A stretch of DNA of 64,000 bases, taken from contig NZ_JOIZ01000001.1 in NCBI RefSeq assembly GCF_000721605.1, positions 310,001 through 374,000 on the forward strand. The letters run 5' to 3'. The notes under the pieces are model-generated. The model saw only the letters and a list, made by a program, of their open reading frames with translations. It made no database searches and had not been told where the DNA came from. How positions within the stretch are numbered: position 1 is the stretch's first letter; the number at the start of each line of letters is the position of its first letter. Of the stretch, positions 60,254 through 64,000 are shown piece after piece. A program made the position numbers and the translations under genes. The stretch comes from Streptomyces sp. NRRL S-37. GTDB taxonomy: Bacteria; Actinomycetota; Actinomycetes; Streptomycetales; Streptomycetaceae.

Positions 60254-62329
60254 TCAGGCCGCGCGTTCCCGGTCCGGCTCCGCCGGCACGTCCGCCTGGT
60301 CCGACTCGGTCAGCCAGCGGCGCAGCACCCGGTGGATCTGTTCGGCGCCGGTGAGGTCCGTTCCGTCGGGGACGGGCGCGGACAGGGCGAGGGGGGAGAG
60401 CAGGAAGGGGCGGGACTGGGCGCCGCCGAGGCCGCCGTGGGAGCCGATCTGCTCCTCGAAGGCGAGGACCTCCCCGTCGGCGGGGTCGTGGAAGGAGTTG
60501 ACCATGATGTCGGCGGTGTGCGGGAAGGTGTGGGTGCGGCGCACGGCGTCGGCGGCGCCGGGGCCGAACGCGGCCAGCGGGCCGGGGTTGTCGTCCAGCT
60601 CGTCCAGCGGTATCTCCGCGCCGTACGCGCCGAGGACGACCCCGCCGTGGCGTTCGCTGCGGACGAGGAGGAAGCCGATGCCGGGGTGGTTGGCGAGGGT
60701 CGCGAGGAGCGCGGGGTGGCGGGCGTCGATCTCCTCCTTGGTCATCCGGTGCGGCACGTCCGGGAAGGAGACCAGGCCCAGGTTGCCGGAGGCGAGCACG
60801 ACCGGTTCGGAGCCGCGCGAGGGGCGGTACTGCCCGGTGCCCTCCTCGACGGGCCGGCGCAGCGCCGCGCGGACGGCGGCGCGGGCCTCGGCGCCGCTGT
60901 GGGTGCGCCCGGCGCGGCGCGGCACGGGCAGTCCGCAGCCGGCCCGCACCAGGTCGCCGAGGGTGAGGCCGTAGCGGGAGCGGAAGGTCTCGCCGGGGCT
61001 CTGTCCGTGGTCGGAGAGGACGACGATCCGGTAGGGGCGGGGGGCGTGCTCGGCGACGTTCTCGATCAGGGCGAGGGCGCGGTCGAGGCGCTGGAGGACC
61101 TTCTCGGTGTCCCGGCCGGTGGGACCGGAGTGGTGGGCGACCTCGTCGTAGGCGACCAGGTCGGCGTAGACGGCGGTGCGGCCGGCCAGCAGGTCGCCCG
61201 TCACGGCGGCGACGACGACGTCCCGTTCGACGACGGTCGCGAAGGCCCGGACGAAGGGGTAGAGGCCGCCGCGCGAGACGCGCGGGCGCTGGTCCCGGAA
61301 CCGGGCCCGGGTGGACTGGCCGATCTCCCGGCCCACCTCGGCGACGAAGGACAGCGCGGTGCGCACGGCGTTGGCGGGGTCGGAGAAGTAGGCGAAGTAG
61401 CCCGCGCGGGAGCGGGCCGCCGGGCCGCGGCGGCGGGTGGCGATGGAGAGCACCAGGGCCTGTTCGTCGGCACCGCCGCTGAAGAGGTTGCCGCGGCTGG
61501 CGCCGTCGTGGGCCAGCAGTCCGGCGTGGCCGGAGTACTCGATGGCGCGGGCCTGGAGTTCGGCGGCGCTGGTGGGCCGGTTGCAGACCATGACCTCGCG
61601 GCGGGCCTTCTCGTACCAGCGGAAGGCGGGGACGTCGTGGTTGCTGCCGTGCAGGATGCCGAGCTGGCTGGCGCCGGTCTGGCTGGACCAGTCGGTGCGC
61701 CAGGGGGTGAGGCGGTGGGAGGGGCGGTCGCCGCCGCTGCCGGTGCCCAGCCAGCGGGCGACGGTGGGCATCAGTCCCTTGTCGACGGCGGCCAGCAGCA
61801 CGTCGTGGCCGACGCCGTCGAGTTGCAGGAACACGGTGCCGGGGGTGGCGGGGCAGGGCGGGGCGGAGCCCCGTCTGCGGTCGGCGAGGCGGTAGAGGCG
61901 GCGGCGGTAGGCGTCGTCGTCGCGTACGGCCAGGGCGGCGCCGGTGGCGGAGGCGACGGCGGACATCACGGCGGCGACCACGACCGCCGTCTCCGGGGCC
62001 GCGGTGCCGCGTTCGACCGGAGTGACGTGCAGCGCCAGCCACAGCAGGGCGCCGTTGAGGAAGAACACCAGCAGGCCCAGGACGAGCGCCGGCACGAGCA
62101 GCAGCAGACGCACCAGCAGCGGCCAGACCAGGGCGGAGAGCAGACCGAAGGCGCCGGCGCCGAAAGCGGCGGTGACCGCGATGTCCGTGGCGCTGTCGCC
62201 GTCGGCCGAGCGCAGCCGGAAGTCGGGCAGGATGCCCGCGAGCAGCAGCATGGTGAGGGTGGAGACCGCCCACACGGCGACACTCCGCCCGATCTGACTG
62301 GCGACCCGTCGCCACCGCCCGCCACCCAC
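60254..62329 (-). CDS. Membrane-anchored alkaline phosphatase/phosphodiesterase superfamily protein
   Basis: 691 residues from GTG 62329. The first 130 residues contain four hydrophobic helices resembling a holin-4_2/MMPL-like membrane module (VAVWAVSTLTMLLLAGILPDFRL). After a cytosolic or periplasmic linker the phosphodiesterase domain begins at about 160: TVFLQLDGVGHDVLLAA (metal Asp), WSSQTGASQLGILHG (nucleophile Thr/Ser region), DLVAYDEVAHHSG, VVLSDHGQSPG and DGEVLAFEEQIGSHGGLGG. Probably acts on phospho- or nucleotide-linked substrates at the membrane. It precedes MoxR by 96 bp on the same strand, so may be part of that operon. Confidence 0.85.
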   Translation of the reverse strand: MGGGRWRRVASQIGRSVAVWAVSTLTMLLLAGILPDFRLRSADGDSATDIAVTAAFGAGAFGLLSALVWPLLVRLLLLVPALVLGLLVFFLNGALLWLALHVTPVERGTAAPETAVVVAAVMSAVASATGAALAVRDDDAYRRRLYRLADRRRGSAPPCPATPGTVFLQLDGVGHDVLLAAVDKGLMPTVARWLGTGSGGDRPSHRLTPWRTDWSSQTGASQLGILHGSNHDVPAFRWYEKARREVMVCNRPTSAAELQARAIEYSGHAGLLAHDGASRGNLFSGGADEQALVLSIATRRRGPAARSRAGYFAYFSDPANAVRTALSFVAEVGREIGQSTRARFRDQRPRVSRGGLYPFVRAFATVVERDVVVAAVTGDLLAGRTAVYADLVAYDEVAHHSGPTGRDTEKVLQRLDRALALIENVAEHAPRPYRIVVLSDHGQSPGETFRSRYGLTLGDLVRAGCGLPVPRRAGRTHSGAEARAAVRAALRRPVEEGTGQYRPSRGSEPVVLASGNLGLVSFPDVPHRMTKEEIDARHPALLATLANHPGIGFLLVRSERHGGVVLGAYGAEIPLDELDDNPGPLAAFGPGAADAVRRTHTFPHTADIMVNSFHDPADGEVLAFEEQIGSHGGLGGAQSRPFLLSPLALSAPVPDGTDLTGAEQIHRVLRRWLTESDQADVPAEPDRERAA

Positions 62330-62400
62330 GCCCCGCGCACCTCACGTCCCGGCCGACCTGGCCCTTCCCCACCCTGTCACAACGGCCGGACGGGGCGTTT

Positions 62401-62438
62401 CGTCCCCGGTCGCGCGGGCCGTCCCCGGTCGCGCGGGC
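62401..62438. repeat. Two perfect 19-bp tandem repeats
   Basis: CGTCCCCGGTCGCGCGGGC occurs at 62401-62419 and again at 62420-62438, followed by a partial third copy CGTCCGCGG. It lies between the stop of the recombinase-like gene (62449) and the phosphodiesterase start. Confidence 0.8.
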
Positions 62439-62448
62439 CGTCCGCGGC

Positions 62449-62850
62449 TCAGCGGCCGTCGTACCCGGCCGTCGGCAGCGACAGCCGCCGGTGCACGCGG
62501 GCCTTCATCTCCGCGTCGTACGACGGTTCCGCGCGGCCGATCGTCTCCACGCGCACCCCGCGCCGCGCGCACTCCCGCGTGAACTCCTCCACGGAGGACA
62601 GCGCGCGTTCCAGTACCCGCAGGCTGGGCGCCACGAACAGATCGGCCCCGGGCCGCACCCCGTCCCACAGCACACCGTGGTCGGGCCGCAGTCCCCGTAC
62701 GAGGAGTTCCCGGGCCACCACATAGCCGTGCTCGGCGGCCCAGCGGGCGCACATGGCGTGCTGGCCACGGGAGTCCACCAGGAAGGGATCGGCGTCCAGT
62801 TCCTCCAGCGGCGTCAGACTCGCGATCGCCGTCACCCGCACCGGCCCCAT
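62449..62850 (-). CDS. Small protein resembling an inactive serine-recombinase domain
   Basis: 133 residues from ATG 62850. DSRGQHAMCARWAAEHGYVVARELLV, then DLFVAPSLRVLERALSSVEEFTRECARRGVRVETIG aligns by eye with the catalytic-domain core of serine recombinases (WAEREGYEVV..., VVVxxLDRLGRSL..LLxxLxxxGVxVxS). The catalytic Ser of the usual N-terminal VSTxxQ is not present, nor the conserved Arg pair. No DNA-binding domain follows. Probably a domesticated, non-catalytic protein. The next gene upstream is divergent (83 bp away). Function unknown. Confidence 0.75.
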   Translation of the reverse strand: MGPVRVTAIASLTPLEELDADPFLVDSRGQHAMCARWAAEHGYVVARELLVRGLRPDHGVLWDGVRPGADLFVAPSLRVLERALSSVEEFTRECARRGVRVETIGRAEPSYDAEMKARVHRRLSLPTAGYDGR

Positions 62851-62933
62851 GGCGCCCCCTCACCTCCGGTTTTCGCCGCCGACCCTACTCCTGCGCGTAG
62901 GCTTCGGGGAGTCGCGCGAAGGGGGCGGAAGAG

Positions 62934-63707
62934 GTGCCGGTGGAGGTCACCTGGTGGGGTCACGCCACCTGCACGATCGAGGACTCGCACACCCGTGTGC
63001 TCACCGACCCCCTGTTCGCCCGCCGGCTCGCGCATCTGCGGCGCCGGCGCGGTGCGGTGCCGCCGGCCGAGGCCCGGCACGCGGACGTGGCCCTGGTCTC
63101 CCATCTGCACGCCGACCATCTGCACCTGCCGTCGCTGGCCCGGCTCGCCCCGGGTACGCGCCTGCTCGTGCCCCGGGGCGCACCACGCGCGGTGCCGGGG
63201 CTGCGCCGGCTCACGCATCTCGCGGTGAGCGAGGTGGCGCCCGGCGATGTGACGCGGGTCGGCGGACTGGTCGTACGGGCCGTGCCCGCGCGGCACGACG
63301 GGCGGCGGCTGCCGGTCGGGCCGCACCGCTCCCCCGCCCTCGGCTACGTCCTGGAGGGCGAGGCGCGGACGTACTTCGCCGGGGACACCGGTCTGTTCGA
63401 CGAGATGGCCAAGGAGGTCGGGCCGGTCGACGTGGCGCTGCTCCCGGTGGGCGGCTGGGGTCCGTACCTGGGCGAGGGCCATCTGGACGCGGGGCGCGCG
63501 GCCGAGGCGCTGGCCCGGCTGGGGGCGTCCAGCGCGGTGCCGGTGCACTACGGCACGTACTGGCCGGTCGGGATGGACGCCGTGCGCCCGCACGAGTTCC
63601 ACGCGCCGGGGCACGAGTTCGAGCGGCAGGCGGCCCGGCACGCGCCCGGCGCGTCGGTGCACCGGCTGGAGCACGGAGAGCGCGTGCGCCTGGAGGTCGC
63701 GCGGTGA
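62934..63707 (+). CDS. MBL-fold metal-dependent hydrolase
   Basis: 257 residues from GTG 62934. VTWWGHATCTIEDSHTRVLTDPLF is the UlaG-like/MBL start, SHLHADHLHLPSL is the HxHxDH metal motif, VPARHDG, RTYFAGDTGLFDEM (Asp ligand) and VPVHYGTYWP supply the remaining ligands. It resembles L-ascorbate-6-phosphate lactonase-type and NAPE-PLD-like cytosolic hydrolases; substrate unknown. GTGA overlap with the next gene shows translational coupling. Confidence 0.9.
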   Translation: MPVEVTWWGHATCTIEDSHTRVLTDPLFARRLAHLRRRRGAVPPAEARHADVALVSHLHADHLHLPSLARLAPGTRLLVPRGAPRAVPGLRRLTHLAVSEVAPGDVTRVGGLVVRAVPARHDGRRLPVGPHRSPALGYVLEGEARTYFAGDTGLFDEMAKEVGPVDVALLPVGGWGPYLGEGHLDAGRAAEALARLGASSAVPVHYGTYWPVGMDAVRPHEFHAPGHEFERQAARHAPGASVHRLEHGERVRLEVAR

Positions 63708-64000
63708 TCCTTCCCGCCGCCCTGGGCCTGCCGGCCGGCGCGTCCCTGTCGTCGGTGGCCGCGTCGGCCTCCGTACCGGTCGTGGCGCCCGAGTTCACCC
63801 AGCAGGCCGTCGGCTATCCCTCGCTGTTCCTGCTGGTGCTGATCGGCGCGCTGGTGCCGGTGGTGCCGACGGGCGCGCTGGTCAGTTCGGCGGCCGTGGT
63901 CGCCTTCCACCGGGCGGCGCCGCTCTCGATGGCGCTGGTGTTCGTGACGGCGTCCCTGGCGGCGTTCCTCGGGGACATCGCGCTGTACTGGCTGGGGCGG
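63704..64000 (+). CDS. DedA/VTT family membrane protein (5' part only)
   Basis: Starts at GTG 63704, overlapping the MBL stop, and runs off the right edge after 99 codons. It shows two hydrophobic segments (YPSLFLLVLIGALVPVVPTG and MALVFVTASLAAFLGDIALYW). The motif FLGDIALYWLGR is the DedA/VTT signature. DedA proteins are membrane transport or lipid-scrambling proteins. The first 35 residues are a Ser/Ala-rich leader. Confidence 0.8.
   Translation, partial: MILPAALGLPAGASLSSVAASASVPVVAPEFTQQAVGYPSLFLLVLIGALVPVVPTGALVSSAAVVAFHRAAPLSMALVFVTASLAAFLGDIALYWLGR

Noticed and set aside
57297..62372. 1691-codon continuous minus-strand frame across three genes
   Set aside because: Only its last third (VWA protein) is in the true frame; the upstream part is a wrong-frame reading of the phosphodiesterase and MoxR genes.

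Overview
The window is chromosomal DNA of a Streptomyces-type actinomycete. GC is very high and coding frames end almost always in G or C. GTG starts are common, and ATGA/GTGA stop-start overlaps pack genes into operons. TTA codons are nearly absent: I found two in all plausible genes. Typical families are present, including DUF574 methyltransferases, Scr1-like XRE regulators, a CebR operator and CBM2 cellulases. From memory, the cellulase, formate dehydrogenase, fabH and sugar-ABC part resembles the S. coelicolor SCO6544-SCO6570 area; this was not checked. I saw no rRNA, tRNA, CRISPR, IS element or prophage.

Layout. (1) 1-5804, minus: an ebo-type operon of inositol-3-phosphate synthase, UbiA prenyltransferase EboC, a TIM-barrel isomerase, EboA, a TatD hydrolase and EboE (cut by the window edge). 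It looks like a pathway for a prenylated or lipid-linked sugar/cyclitol product and its trafficking. (2) 5957-17521, minus: carbohydrate uptake and catabolism. It has a 1237-residue secreted multidomain protein (sugar dehydrogenase propeller, PKD, CBM6-like, ThuA, DUF1080), a TIM-barrel isomerase, a Gfo/Idh/MocA dehydrogenase, a ribose-type ABC transporter and a ROK regulator. The same 23-bp palindrome lies upstream of the secreted protein gene and of the ROK gene. (3) 17574-20943, minus: a GntR regulator, a KAS III (FabH-like), and an OFA-family transporter with an overlapping 47-residue small subunit. (4) 21120-27687, plus: a ketopantoate-reductase-like protein and an NAD-linked formate dehydrogenase whose catalytic polypeptide is split over two permuted genes, then FdhD. 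(5) 27904-36039: a secreted tripeptidyl-aminopeptidase-like hydrolase, a BASS transporter with divergent LysR, an acyl-CoA ligase, an aldo/keto reductase and a His-rich methyltransferase.

(6) 36205-44140: a cellulolytic cluster of GH6, GH48 and GH74 enzymes, each with CBM2. The divergent GH6/GH48 promoter region has one perfect and one degenerate CebR operator, and the GH48 gene carries a TTA codon at position 11, so cellobiose control and bldA timing may converge here. (7) 44401-48419, minus: a TPR-CHAT caspase-like protease translationally coupled to an uncharacterised partner. (8) 48672-53974: a PL11 rhamnogalacturonan lyase, a methyltransferase, a pterin dehydratase, a frame-broken ORF, an XRE regulator and a TTA-containing DUF574 methyltransferase. 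(9) 53994-64000: an orphan dnaK with tandem HAIR-like repeats, a GDPD phosphodiesterase, OsmC, a MoxR/VWA-metallopeptidase pair, a membrane phosphodiesterase, a protein resembling an inactivated serine recombinase, an MBL hydrolase and a DedA protein cut by the right edge.

Most notable: the split and permuted formate dehydrogenase; two places where widespread Streptomyces intergenic repeats appear to have become protein-coding (EboC N-terminus, NuoE-NuoF linker); the shared ROK palindrome; the hexamer-stepped tandem repeat in the ABC operon leader; and the CHAT-partner module.
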